Positions 11,761 to 24,482 are shown, counted from the stretch's first letter. The stretch is DNA of 62,675 bases from Zygnema cylindricum (GCA_037447655.1 JBBHKE010001090.1:40001-102675), one strand, 5' to 3'. A program made the numbers and translations. Notes: generated by a model from the sequence alone, not told the origin.

Positions 11761-13482
11761 AAACAACCATCTCCTTCAATTGCTCGACAAACATTGACGA
11801 AAGGAAAATTAGGAAAGTTGATTTCTCCAATTTGTCAGCATCTTCCCTCAACAACGTTAAGCTTCCCAAATCGGGTTCCATTTCATTCTTTTCCACTATC
11901 TTTAAGCTTTTTTTATTCACAAACTGTCCTTTAAAGCAAACTCACGAAGTACACATGCAATGAAATGAAGATGCACAAAGGTGATAGTAAAAATCCAAGT
12001 CCACACTAAAACACCGAGACACATAGACATTTGAAGCTTGGTTCTATTCCAAAAGTTTTTTAACAACAATTATACCTCTGAATACCGTGACAAACTGTCA
12101 CTTAAAACTCAAAAGTTCCCCTCTCTTCACTAAAAAAGCTCCAAAACACTAATAATAGGATGGCAACAACCCACACAAAAACGTACAAGAAATTAAAATA
12201 AACAAACAAATCCAAAACGAAAACGAAACACCTAAAAAAAACTAACCACCGCCTCTTAGACGATTCAATAAGACCCAGACCAATCAATAACCTTCCCATG
12301 TAAATCTCTACGAATAATAAATTCCATGTTGGATTTTTAGGAGTCTTGCTCAACACCTTTGCACTTTTCAAACCCTAAACCACATTCTAACTTTGAGACT
12401 TTCGCCTTAAGCTCTTAACTGATGGTGGTCGTAGAGAGGGAGGAAAGGGGTCACGAGGAGTTTAACATATGGAGGGGGAGAGAAAGAGAAGGCACAGGAG
12501 GAGGTGGAGAGCGTGGAGGAGAGGGACGAGGAGGTGGTGGTTATTTCAGCACTACAAAACAATGCAAGAAGAAGCTCCATTGTCAATCGAACAATTTCTT
12601 GCCACACAACGAGCAACATTTTTTCAGAAAGTCGACTTCAAGGACGATAGGCATACATGGAAAGGGTAGGGTACACGGTGGTAAAAAAGTAATAATTTTT
12701 TGGAATTTATACTTTTCTATAACATACAGCTACAGGCTGAGGTATTGAGAGCGAGGCGAAAATACTGAAAGAAAAAGTCATAGGTGGAGAAGTTAGAGGT
12801 GAAAAGTTTAAGAGGGAAGAAGTTGTTGATCACAAAGTGTAAGAGAGATGTGAGAGAAGCTGAATGGGTTTGTAATGGGGGACTGAGAAAGAGATGCGGG
12901 GAGGATGGTTTGATTTTAAACGGGTAAAAAACGTATGGGTATATTTTTAGTATATATGTAGATGTTCCCCCATTTCCGTCTATTAAACAAAACTTTGAAC
13001 ATTAAGTACCAACATTTCTTTCGACCAAATTACTACACATTTCAAACATACAAGCTTCTTCAAATAACGCAACTTTCGTGTAAAAGAATGGTATTACAAG
13101 CTTGTACCGTAAGCTTGTATAATATAGGTTTAATATCAAATTGCACAAAAGTTAATACCCCAAAACATACACATCTCATAAACTGGCAAATATTGAAGGT
13201 TTGAGTTTGATAAAAGTAAATGTTCGTGGCTTTGGTGACAAAACTTTAACATTCGCAAAATTCATTGACAAAACATTTGTTGTTCAAAAAAGTTGAGGAT
13301 CACAAATTTGACATTCATGGAATCGAGAATATTTTAAGTCCAGTAGTTGTGAGCGAGAAAATTGACGTCCGCAGATATCGTGCGATAAGGATATGGACAT
13401 CAACAGAAACACCGTATAAACCATTTTCTACGACCAGATAAAATTTGGAATCATATTTCCATCTTACCAGCCAATATTCAAA
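11761..13482. other. gene-free stretch downstream of the LRR gene
   Basis: No kinase or other recognisable domain is seen on the minus strand, so there is no sign that the LRR gene upstream runs on into a receptor kinase. A minus-strand ORF at 12102-12371 encodes a run of hydrophobic residues that could pass for a membrane segment, but it has no credible splice link. A plus-strand fragment at 12550-12665 (MQEEAPLSIEQFLATQRATF) has coding-like composition and unknown identity. 12430-12535 is a GGA-rich low-complexity tract. Confidence 0.4.
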
Positions 13483-16400
13483 CTAAATATAACTAATAGC
13501 TAACGGAATTCTTGACATGATGGGCATCATGCTAACCATGAACTTTCTTGATTTCTTTCTATGACTATTGCAAAATGCCAAGACTATCTTGTAGGTAGGA
13601 ATTTTGAGCTTCTGGCATTTTTTTTGAAAAATAGAAAATGGGTTTGGAGCCGTGAGAGAGATTGATGACATTGGTGCTTAGAAGTGGGAAAATTTGTTGA
13701 ATTTATTGTCAAATTTAAAAGTTCATGTTAATGACATTGGTTTGCAAATCATACATTTTCATTTTTAACATTCTTATTGAGCAGAAGTTATTGTCATACA
13801 CAGAGACGCTTCCATGCACGTCTTATTGGTAAAGAGCAAGTATGAGATTTGAAGAATAAAAATTCATCAATTCGCCATTATTTCTTTTAGTGTGTCCAGT
13901 GAAAAGAGAACATACATTTGCGAATGAACTTGCTCTCTTGATTGCTATATCCTTGCTTGCATGCACATGTACATAACCCGGTCGTGCTAGTCGAGCAAAT
14001 AACGCCTCCCCCACAAAGTCCTTGTTGGGTTGCATTGCAAAACGCTTCACAATTGCTAATACTTCGTTGTTTGTCGGATTTGCACCCAAATGGGAGGCTT
14101 GAGCCAAACAAGCAATTGGCTTCTATTTCTCCACAGCGTGGGTGTCCATTGACTCTAACAATTGGCGCAGTAAAATAGTTGTTTGAAATATCACTGTAAA
14201 CATGCTCCAGCATTATAAAAGAAAGAAATTGGTAAGCCATGAAAATTTATGACAACACTTGTAAAACGTAAAATGTGTGTGAAGGCACGAACCTTGATTC
14301 ATGTACAGCCAATCGCATATGGTAAACCTCTCATATCATATAATTTGACTAACATAATTGCTTTAAAAAACATAAAATCTCCACATAAAATGCTCAATTG
14401 ACATTATGACCGTTAAAGATTGTTACATTAGGGATATAAAAAAAGTGTTTGACACTGATATTCTTGACTTTTCCTGTGTTATTTAAACATTAAAACCATT
14501 ACTTTTCCGCTTTTCCGAATTGATAACTTTAAAGTTAAGGGAAAGCGAACAGAAAACTAGTGTAAATTATATTTTATGTTATTATCTCCAAAAAAATGTT
14601 TGTTAAGGAAAAAATGTACATTGTGGTGTAATTTCTTTTGCAACCTTCCACTAACGTTTTGTGCACGCTTTTGATCGGTAAGAATTCAAGAATAAGTAAA
14701 CAAAAAAAAATGGAAAACTATTAGAAAAAAAGGTATAATAAAAATTGAGAAAAAAATAACAGTTGCAAAATGAAAAGTTCTACCACCACATGGGTTTTTA
14801 AACAATTCCTTCGCCGCCTCCCCCCCCCGCTCACCCCCTCCCCCTCCCCTTCCCCCTTCCCCTCTTTCACGGATCAATAACTCCTTTTAAGAAAAAAGGG
14901 AAAATAACAAACTTTTTAAATTTGATGCTTCCACACCACATCGATTTCAATCATAATCCCCTCCCTCCACCCCCCCTCCCTTTTCTTCCTCCATCACGTC
15001 CCTTAACTTTCCACGATTAGATATTATTAAGTATAAACAGCAAACAAAGAGAAAATATTACTATACAAAAGAAAAACACTTAAGAAGAAAAAAACTTATA
15101 ATTCTAAATTCCTTTTCTTATATTTCTTTTTATTTATTATCAGGAATAATTATTATCATTCATCTTAATTAGTTACTATTCTTAGATATTATTTTAGTTC
15201 TATCAAATATTTTGATATAGTTTCTTATTTTTAGTTCTTATCATCACTAAGTTGGGTTATAGATATTTGAATTAAAATTAGTTGTGACTGATTCATTAAT
15301 TTCAAGAATTATTTATTCATCTATTTATTTAATACTACCGATTGTTATCAATTGTTGCTTATGAATATTTTTCTATTATTTTTTTTTTTTTGGTATTAAC
15401 TTTTTCTTAATATTTAATACTTCCTCTTTTTGTTTGTTATCATTAATTAAAACTAATTACTATTTAATAATCATTTGCTATTACTTTTAATTAACTTTGA
15501 TTTTTTATCTTGTTTGGTTGTAAGTTTAAATTCTATTCCACCACTTCAACTTTTTTCTTCTCTTATTTTTTATTTATTTCATTCCCACGATCTAAATACA
15601 AGTAAGACACAATTGGTATGTTTTGTGTTTATATTGCCTGGATAAAACTAAGAGAAAAAATAAATCAATGAGTTTTCAAATACTGGTGTCGCCTTTCAGT
15701 AAAATTATTATTAATACAAATCTTTGATGCGGTAAATATTTAATTGGCAACAAACCAGAACCATTTAGAGTACACTTTTGATATGCAAAATCGTTATAGA
15801 GGCATGTTTTCTTACAAGTATTGAAGGGCTGTCAGTTGACCGATGGACGATGGAATACTTCCACTCAACTGGTTGCTATATAGATATCTGGACCGTTCTC
15901 CTCTCACTCCACCCGCGCCCCAAAGAGCCTCCCAGTTAATATGGGTTATACAAGAAAAAAGAAAACACATTAAATTTATTTAACAAGTACATGTGACGAG
16001 TTTTTATCAAATGCCCGTCTTAAAAAGAATGATTAATATAATTGTGTTAATGGATTTAACCCTCTTTGCTATTTGTCAAACTTAAAAGGAAAGTAAACAC
16101 TTCTTCACATGTTAATGGATTTTTCAACAACGAAATACAAAATCCAAAACAAAGAAATTTCGATCCTCTAATACCCTCCTCTCTCACTTTTTCCTCACTC
16201 CATGAACAAAATCAAAAGAGTGGACAAAAAAATAAAATGTAAAACGCATTTTTTTTTTTTTAGTATAATTAGGTACTTTACAATATTTAACTATCTTTTT
16301 TTATGCATGCGATGAAGAAAAAACCCCCCGGCTTTACATTCCCTCACAACCTCCTTGGCACGTGGGGGCAAACGAGAGAGGTATGAGGTAGAGACGGTAG

Positions 16401-19400
16401 AGGGTAGAAGGCGGGCGGGGTAGAGGGTAGGGATGAGTGGAGGATAGTGGTTAAGCGGGGTTGGAGGGTAGAGGGTAGGGCAAGATGGAGGGTTGAGGGT
16501 TGGAGGGCCTGGAGAGTAGAAGGCAGAAAGGGTGATGGAGGGTAGAGGGGAGAGAAAAGGGCGGCTGGAAGTTTTCATGGGATGTGGTGGAGGGTGAAGT
16601 GCAAGCGGAAAGGGGCTGGAGGTAGAGTGCGAGGAGGGAGGCGGGTGGTCTTTTTTAAGTATTGTGGTGTAAATATAGAGGGTAGTTGGGGGAAAAGGGG
16701 TGCAGTCTGTGCGCGGGTGTGTGTTTTTTTTCATTTTTGGGATTTTTTTATGGCTTTCTTGTACGCATTTTAAGTTTTTCATAAGAAAAATATTATTTTT
16801 GGGATTCGATTGTTGATGGTTTTTTTTTTGTTGCTACACGTATCAAAAATAGTGTGGATTTGAGCAAGGAAGGGTAGGGGGGGAGGGGGAGGGGGGAGAG
16901 AGGGGGAGTTGAGGGATTATTCTTAAAAGTTACTGTAAAAAATTTATTTTACAACCCTCTTTGTTTTGTATGGCGAAATTTGTGTTCAAACAATAATAAT
17001 TAAATTAAAATTAAGAGTAAAATAAAAATATTTTTTTTTCTCGAAAATCGTATCAATGAGAGCGGAAAAAATGAGCCATCTCGTAAAATTTGTCAATTTT
17101 TTCCTTCATTTTACTTTTCACCTTTTACTTTTCTGGGTTTCACATAAGATGGTTTTCTTGTTCAAACTTAACAGTTTTACTTTGTATTTTAACGCTCATT
17201 TTATTTTTAAAACGGCACTGTTGGTTCCGGTTTGTTTGTTCCCGTCTGTTTTACGTCGATTCCTGCAAATTTAGTGGCCGTGTGCGAATACCAAACACAT
17301 TATGCTTATTGTCGACCCGTCTATTTGTATACTTTGTGTAAAATAGCAGACTCTTTTTATTATTTAATCTATAATTGGAGTATTCTTTTTGTTCCCTATT
17401 TTGCTGTCCATTGACTTTTTCAATTGCAATCACTAATTTTAGCTTAGTGTATTGCTGCTTTTTGTGGACGTATGAACGTGTCTTGACTAAGGGCGTAATG
17501 ATGAGTTCTCAATAAATTTCGTGCTAGTTCTAGCTAGTACTTGGTTCTTCATTTTTTGTACATTCAATTATCGATTATTTTGAGAAGATATTTTCTCTCC
17601 TTTGCTTCTCTTTTGTACTCTGCTTGTTGACTTTTGTCTTTTTATTCCAAAGTGTTTTTTGCCATAATTCTCATTGTGTTTTTAAATGGTTGCGTCACTC
17701 CTCAACAAGAATTATTATTTTCATAAATCTTCAATGCGGTGAATTTTCTCTTGGCAACAAACCATAACAATTTAGAGTAAACTGCTGATAGCAACACAAC
17801 CATAATGTCATGTGTCTTACAAGTTTTTGAGGGATGTCAGTTGACCGATGGATGATGGAATGCTTCCACTCAACTTGTTGTCGCGTAGATCTCTGTGCTC
17901 AAGCGTTCCCACCACACCAATCTCCCTTGGCGAGTGCCTCCAAGTTAGCATTGACAACAAGGCCGCACACCAACGAAGAAAATTGTAAAAGAATCAACAA
18001 TGACATGTGAAAAGTTTTCATCAAGCACCCATATTATAAATATTAAGAAGATTATATGTCGGATGAGGTTGTAACTTATGGTCTTGATTCCCCCCCATGT
18101 GAAGTACTGAAAATAGATTAAACACCCTTTCAAAGTTTAAAGCATTTTTTCTCCTAAAAAGTGGAAAAAAGATAAAACAAATTACAAAACAAGAAATGTA
18201 CCCCACCTCCCACCTCCCCTACCCAGCTTCCCCATCTCCTAACCCTCTCTGCCCCTCCAAACCCCACCCCACCTCCTCCACCTCCGCCTCCATTCCTATG
18301 AAAAAGACAAAAGAAAAAAAACGAATTTTGTTTTTGTAATTATAATTATGTAATTACTCGTTTATTTTTCCTTTTTTATTGTGCATGAGATGCGTCCCCT
18401 TTCCTTGTCCACTCACAAGTGTGTAAGCCCTATGAGGTTGCCAATCTCAACCGGTATGCTCCCCACCAATCCATTGTGAGATAGATCTCTGCAACCCCAG
18501 CCCAATCTTTGTTAGTCATGTAACGACATCCATTCGTTTCTACCCCCCCCACGGCACTCCCCTCCGCTCTTATAGGCCCAAAGAGATATCTCACCCCCCA
18601 TTATGTTCGTATCGAGCAAGTTCTTGATTCTCACTTTTATCCTCCAAACGACCAAACCATCCTTTTTTTACATACACAAAGAGGTCTTTGGAATCTTCGT
18701 CCCTTTGGTCACACAAAAAATTACACCATTGTCTTCAAGCCCCACACTCTGTGTCTCCCAACACCCTCTCATCTACCATATACCAAAGACTTATTTGAAC
18801 CCCCTATGGGTCATTGAACGATTTCCTTAATTCTCTCACTCCCCCCCTCCCATCCCGATCGCACTTCTTATACATACAAATAGAGCATTTACACCTTCAC
18901 ATAGGTACCTAACCAAGTTCCTTCATTCTCTTCACCCCACCCCCTCTCCCGCCAGACCCTCCAACTCCCTCCACTAACAAATTTCGTCATTCTCTCTGTG
19001 CCCCATCTTTACCCCACCATCTCTCCCTCCCTTGTTTTCCCACCTCCGCTCCCCATTTCCCCTCTCTCCTTATGTGATCCCTCATTATCTTCAACCTCCC
19101 GTTACCCCTCCCTATCCCCCAACTCCTCTTCCCTTGTCCCTCTCCTAAAGAGTTCCCACTTTCTTCCGCCTCCCTTCTCCTCCCTCTCCCCTCCCCTTTA
19201 AGACAACCATCATTATCTTCCACCCCCCTACTTTTCCCTCCGTTTCCCTCTCCCTATATTCTCTCCCCCCTTTTCCCCCTCTCCCCTCCGTACCACGATG
19301 AGTTCACTCCCTCATTGTCCTCGCGTAATTTCTCATTCTCTTTCCCCCACCTTCTCGCTCTTCCTCCCCCTCCGCACACCCTCTCCTAGCCAAACCTCTC

Positions 19401-22400
19401 ATAGTCACCCCCACCCTTTTCCCCCCTCCCACATCCCCACCCATCCCCCCCCCCCTTTTCTCCCAACGAAATCCCTCAATTTTTGCCTCCTTTTATTCCT
19501 TACCTCCCCCTCACCCTTCCTTATCCTAACAAGATACTAATTCCTGTTCTTTACCTCCCCCTCCCTTCTTCTCCTTCACTCCTCCCCCCTCCGTCACCTA
19601 ATGGGCTCCCCCGTTCCATTAGCTCCCCCAATCCACCCTCCCTCTCTTAATAAAAAACATTAGTCCAATCCCCCCCCTTTTCACCCTCGCCTCCCCACCC
19701 CACTCCCTCTCTTAATTCTCTTTCCCCCCTCCCTCTCCTAACGAGATCGCTCATTCCCTCCCTCTCCACCTTTCCCCCCGCCTATCGTTATAGCTTTGTT
19801 CATTCTCCCACCTCCTCTCCCTCCCCCACTGTCCCCTCCCTCTCGCAAAGAGATTAATCACTCTTTTACAACCCCTTCAACCTCCTCCCCCCCCCCCCCT
19901 TCCCCCTCCACCTCTAACTCTCCACCTCTAACTCCCCCCTTCCTTTGCTTTCCTTCTCCCCTCTCCCCTCCACCCTCACTCTCCTATACGCCCATGTATA
20001 TATAAACACCCCTCGTCATTCTCCATCGGATTTCCTCATTCCACCCCCACCCCTACCCCTACCCTTAAACCTTAAGGTAACCCCTTAACAAATCATTCAC
20101 AAAGATATCTATATCTTATAAAAATGCTGCTCTTCCTTAACCTCTCTTCCTCGCATATATTATTCTCTTTCAAATGATCAAAATAAACATGCAAGAAGTA
20201 TTGCGAACAAATTATTACTTTAATCTGCTATGTGGTGTCTTTTTTTTTTACAACAATAATTTAGAGGAAACTTTTTATCCATAACTTAACCAGTGTCATG
20301 TGTCTTACAAGAATTGGAGGGATGTGAGTTGACCGATGGACGATGGAATGCTTCCACTCAACTGGTTGAAATTTAGCCACCTGAGGCACCGAGCATCCCC
20401 ACCTCACCCATCAAATGCCTCCCAGTTAATATGGGTGACAAGTTACACACCAAAAGAAAAGACTAGTAAATACTTGACAAGTACATGTTCCCAAACACCC
20501 ATCTTCTAAAAATTGATAGACGTAACTATTTTGAATTTCAATTTGTACCTAAAATATTTGCCCCTCTCTTCCATTTGACAAGCTGAAAAGGAGAGTAAAC
20601 ACCTCTCAAATGTTGAATAATTTTTTCTCCAAGTGGAAAAATAAAAAGTAAAAATAAAAAGTAAAAAAAAAAACAAATTACAAAATAAAAATCTCCGCTC
20701 TCCCATCACCCATTTCTAGCCCCCCTCCTCTGTGCCAATGATAAAAAACAAAAGATTAGAAGAAAAAGAGAATATAAAAAACAAATTTCTAGTTTTTTTA
20801 ATTAATATTTAAGCTTTTCTTCTTTATTTGATAGTGTATGAGATGCACCCCCCTAAGCTCGTGTTCACTCACATCACCTCAATTCACTCCGCTCTTTTGT
20901 TTAAGGGAAAGTTAAAAGTGGGAGAGGGGGCAAAGGGAGGTGTAAGGCAGAAAGGGCACGGGTGGTGGAGAGTTCCCCTCTCACCCCATTATTATTAATT
21001 TTAAACATGTTATATTTAAATTAATGGATTTCAAATATTTGTTATAATTTATTATTTATTACTTATACTTTATTACTATTGATGATTATGCAAAGCTATT
21101 TATTACTACTAATTGTTATTTACTATTTTAGCATTTATTATCATCTTTGTATATTAACTTATTATTATTATTTATTATACAGTATTGTTCTTACTAATAG
21201 AAATTAGATTTTCAATCATTGTCCTCTCCTTCCCTTCCCCTCGTCCTACGCCACAAACCATACCATTTAGAGCACACTTTTGATATGCAACATCGACATA
21301 GAGTCATGTGTCTTACAAGGATTGGAGGGATGTCAATTGACCGATGGACGATGGAATGCTGCCACTCAACTTGTTTCCATATAGATCTCTATGCCCAAAC
21401 ATTCCCACCACACCAATTCCCGCGCGAATGCCTCCAAGTTAGCTTGGGCTACAAGATTACACACCGAAAAAGAAAATTAAGTAACAATATTTTTCAATTA
21501 GATGTGAGAACATTTTATCAAATACTCATCTTATAAACATTAGAAAGAATATGTTTGTCAGATTTTAGTTTGTAACTAATGGTTTTGATCCTCGCTCCCA
21601 TGAAAAATTGAAAATGGATAAGACACCTTGTCAAATATTAGAGCATTTTCTTTCCTAGAAAGTGGAAAAAGAAACAAACACTTTAAAAGGTAAGAAATCT
21701 ACCCCACCTCCCACTCCCCCCCCTTCGCGACTTTCCCATCCCCTAGCCCTCCTTGGCCCCCAACCTCCTCCCTCTCTTTCGTTCCCACGAAAAAAACAAA
21801 GTATTAAAAGAAAAACGAACGTAGCATGCAATTTCTGTTTTTTTTGAAATTATAGTTATGTAGTAACTCATTTAACTTTCATGCTTTTTTCCTACATGAG
21901 ATGTCGGCTCCCCTTCTTATGTCCACTTACAAGCCTTCAAGTTGTGTGAGGTTGCCAATCTCTGCGGCAATGCTCCCCACCAATCCGATTTTCGATAGAT
22001 CTCTGCAACCCTCGTCCTCTCACTCATTGAGCGACATCCCTTCGTCCTATCCCTCCCCCCCTCCACTCAGTCATTGGATGACATCCCCTCGTCCTATCCC
22101 CCTGACACCACTCCCTTTCACTCTTATATGCCCAGAGTCATATTCCCACCCCCTTTTTCGTTCACGGTCGAACAACAACACGTCCTTAATTGTTACATCT
22201 ACCCCCCCTACCAAACCCCCATCCCCCAAATACACATACAAATACACCTCTTTGGACCCCCCTTCCCTTGGTTACCTCAAACCCCTTCCCCCTCCCCCCT
22301 TCATTCTTCTCAAATCCCACCCTCCACGCACCCAACTCTACTGTCGTCCTATGCATAAAAATTTGTTATTTGCACCTCCAATAGGTCATTCAACAATTTC

Positions 22401-23736
22401 CATAATTCCCTAACCTCCACATCCCCCTTCCTCTTTCCTCCCTCCTCCTCCCGCCCCCCTCCCCTTGCTCCTTATATGCACGAAATGGGGGATGCACCCC
22501 CATATAGGTAATTAAGCAATTTACTTCATCCACTTCCCTCCCCCCCCTCTCCCTTCCTCCAGCCATCTCCAATTGCCTTTATTAACAATTTCTCTCTCAT
22601 TTTGGAATCCCTCATTCCCTTTCTCCCTCCCTCTTCCCTTGCCCCTCTCTAAACGAGTTCCCATTTTCTTCTGCCCCCCCTCCGCCCCTCCGTCTTTCGG
22701 ACACCCATCAATACCTACAACCCCACCTTTCCCCCTCCCTTCCCCTCCCTCCCCATATCCCCATCCCTCTCCCCCCTCCTTATCTTAACAAGATCCTCAT
22801 TCTCGTGCCCTCCCCTTTCCCCCCTCTCCCCTCCCTCTCTAAACGAGATCATTTAATCTCTTCTACCCGCCCTTCTCCTCCTTACCCTTCCCCCTCCCTC
22901 TCCGCCTCTGCCTCCCCCTTCCTCCTCCCCTCAACCTCTCTCTCCCCCTCCTAACAAAAACCCTCAATGGCTTTCCTTCCCCCCTCTCCCCTCTCCCCTC
23001 TCCCCTTCACTCTCCCATATACCCCATGTAGATATCAACACCCCTCTTCATTTGTCGTTAAAACCGATTCTTCACTCCCTGCCTCTCTTCCCCCCCTTCT
23101 TATAAATACCCAAAGACATGTTTCCTTCCCCCCCCCCAGTGGTCATCGATAGAGGCCTTTGAACTATCCCCCCCTTCCCCTTGCCCTCCTTCCCTTCCCA
23201 TTGCCCTCCTTCCCTTCCCCTTGCCGTCCCCCCCCCCTCTCCCCTATTCTCTGCAGATACATTCAATGCGGGGTTTAGTGCGGATTCATCAGATGCTTCA
23301 TTTAGTGCAGATTGATTAGATGCTACTTTTGGTGCGGATACATTCGGTACGATATTTAGTGCGGATTCCTCGGAGCAGAGAGTGCACGCAGTGACAGTCA
23401 CTCACAGCCAGAACACGCGACCGGAATCCTCGCACCAGAAATAGAATCCATCGCATTGGATTTCGGGAAAGTTCTCCTTGTTCGCGATGGCCGCCTTCAC
23501 CGCCTCCAGAGACGACTCTGCAGCAGCAGCAGCAAAATACGCTTCAGAGGAGCGAATCAAATTCTTATTTCGCACGTGTGAGTATATGTACAGCAGACCA
23601 CGAAAGGGTTAAGGGAAGGCAAAGGAGGAGAAAACCTACTGTCGGGCTCCGGCATGGTTCCTTTGTAATCTCCCATTACGAGTGCCACGCGGCACGCCAA
23701 AATCAGCCCTGTCACGAAGATCATGGTGGCGGCCAT
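13483..23736 (-). CDS. secreted leucine-rich-repeat protein with EGF-like Cys-rich C-terminus, split over ten small exons
   Basis: Exons in order: 23736-23640, 23517-23406, 22002-21931, 21388-21317, 20380-20309, 18488-18417, 17892-17821, 15887-15816, 14193-13916 and a tentative last exon 13676-13483. Exon 1 starts at ATG 23736 (in-frame stop 21 nt upstream) and encodes a signal peptide, MAATMIFVTGLILACRVALV. Exon 2 is an LRR N-cap (SSLEAVKAAI, then CDGFYFWCEDSGRVFWL). Six exons are each exactly 72 nt, phase 2, and encode one plant-type 24-residue LRR such as DLYGNKLSGSIPSSIGQLTS. Exon 9 gives FDISNNYFTAP, a C-cap-like NCLFGSSLPFGC and an EGF-like module with CGGGVIC and CTCACKQGY. All splice sites are GT-AG and all frames stay open, giving about 370 residues. 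No transmembrane or kinase part was found. Plant LRR proteins of this kind act as extracellular receptors or inhibitors; the ligand is unknown. The last exon rests only on phase and an open frame. Confidence 0.8.
16310..16730. repeat. GGTAGAGGG-type low-complexity tract in an LRR intron
   Basis: The plus strand carries GGGTAGAGGGTAGGG-like repeats, opposite in strand bias to the other introns of this gene. The 163-codon minus-strand ORF (16291-16782) is a Pro/Ser/Thr-rich product of this repeat and is not counted as a gene. Confidence 0.75.
18540..20080. repeat. long polypyrimidine tract (plus strand) in an LRR intron
   Basis: About 1.5 kb dominated by CCCTCCC, CTCTCC and TTCC runs, hence GA/GGA-rich on the LRR gene's sense strand. 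Phrases near CTCATTCTCT and AACGAGAT recur, suggesting amplification of a short unit. All ORFs here are Pro/Ser-rich artefacts. Confidence 0.85.
22011..23250. repeat. second long polypyrimidine tract (plus strand) in an LRR intron
   Basis: The intron between the N-cap exon and the first LRR exon is filled with CCCTCCC/CTTCCC runs of the same kind as 18540-20080, with shared phrases such as AACGAGTTCCCATTTTCTTC and CTAAACGAGATC. No further 72-nt LRR exon was found in it. Confidence 0.85.
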
Positions 23737-24077
23737 GGTTACGAACTCGTCGCGTCAGAAGGATACGAAAGTTTGTCAGCGAGGGCCACGTGACACGTGA
23801 CAGCGTTTGCTCTTGAAGATCAGTTTTTCGGATAAGATTTAGGGCTCACGTCAAATTGAAAACTAAAATCTGTCCTTTTATCCAAAGCTCCAAGCAATTT
23901 TAAGGCGTCGCGAAAGCAATCGAAGTGGCGATAATTTTAACCGCCATCTGTAGGCTAGTTTTACATGTATCGAAAACAGTCACTTTAAAACGTGACGGCG
24001 CATCTCACGCGTGGAGACTACGACGCATACACAGCGGTTTTGGCGGGTAACTCGGTAAAGTACAGTTTTGTACAGTA

Positions 24078-24276
24078 CACCGTCGATCGTATTTAGCGTG
24101 TTGAACACTAATTCGGCGCCCCTAAATTTTGACCCTTGAACCTTAAATAGAATAAATGACACTATTTAAGGACGTGGACCATTATTTGCCACGTCTCCTG
24201 GCACTGAATTAGAATTAATGACGCTAATTTTTTCTTTACTCTAATAGTTTCTACACGCTAAATACGATCGACGGTG
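24078..24276. mobile_element. TA-flanked MITE of the CACCG family, 199 bp
   Basis: The left end CACCGTCGATCGTATTTAGC and the right end are exact complements over more than 20 bp, and TA flanks both sides (24076-24077 and 24277-24278). Internal landmarks GGCGCCCC, TTTTGACCC and the CGTGGACC...CCACGTCTCC pair are shared with other copies. It lies about 340 bp upstream of the LRR gene start. Confidence 0.8.
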
Positions 24277-24283
24277 TACTGTA

Positions 24284-24482
24284 CACCGTGAATCGTTATT
24301 AGCCTTATGTACGCTATATCGGCACCCCAAAATTTTGACATTGATACCTTAAATATAATAAATTACACTATTTGAGGACGTGGACCATAATCTGCCACGT
24401 CTCGTGGCACTAAATTAGAATGAATGCCGCTAATTTTTTCTTTACACTAATAATTTCTATACGCTAATAACGATTCAAGGTG
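24284..24482. mobile_element. second CACCG-family MITE, 199 bp, adjacent in tandem
   Basis: Begins CACCGTGAATCGTTATTAGC at 24284 and ends with CGATTCAAGGTG at 24482, with TA on both sides. It is the same length as its neighbour and starts seven bases after it, a tandem pair on the same strand. Confidence 0.8.

Larger units (their letters stand above)
15816..22010 (-). repeat. tandemly duplicated LRR-exon blocks with shared intron flanks
   Basis: Four exons of LSGSIPSSIGQLT type (15816, 17821, 20309, 21317) and two of LVGSI type (18417, 21931) share not only coding sequence but flanking intron sequence. On the plus strand a motif near AACCATTTAGAGTACAC precedes the LSGSIP exons, and a conserved tract (AGTTAATATGGG/AGTTAGC, then ACACACCAAAAGAAAAG and CTTTCTCC..AAGTGGAAAAA) follows them. 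The two-exon unit has 525 bp between exons at 17892-18417 and 543 bp at 21388-21931. At about 20840-20890 the block upstream of the LVGSI exon is still recognisable (GAGATGCACCCC..GTTCACTCAC) but the exon itself is gone. Confidence 0.8.

Noticed and set aside
12102-12371. hydrophobic minus-strand ORF as a membrane anchor for the LRR protein
   Set aside because: No convincing acceptor or phase link to the Cys-rich exon; AT-rich sequence often yields Phe/Leu/Val-rich frames.
16291-16782. 163-codon minus-strand ORF
   Set aside because: Pro/Ser/Thr-rich translation of a GGTAGAGGG repeat in an LRR intron; no conserved motif.
21901-22413. 170-codon plus-strand ORF
   Set aside because: It lies antisense to a genuine 72-nt LRR exon and then runs through a CCCTCC repeat, giving a Pro/Ser-rich artefact.
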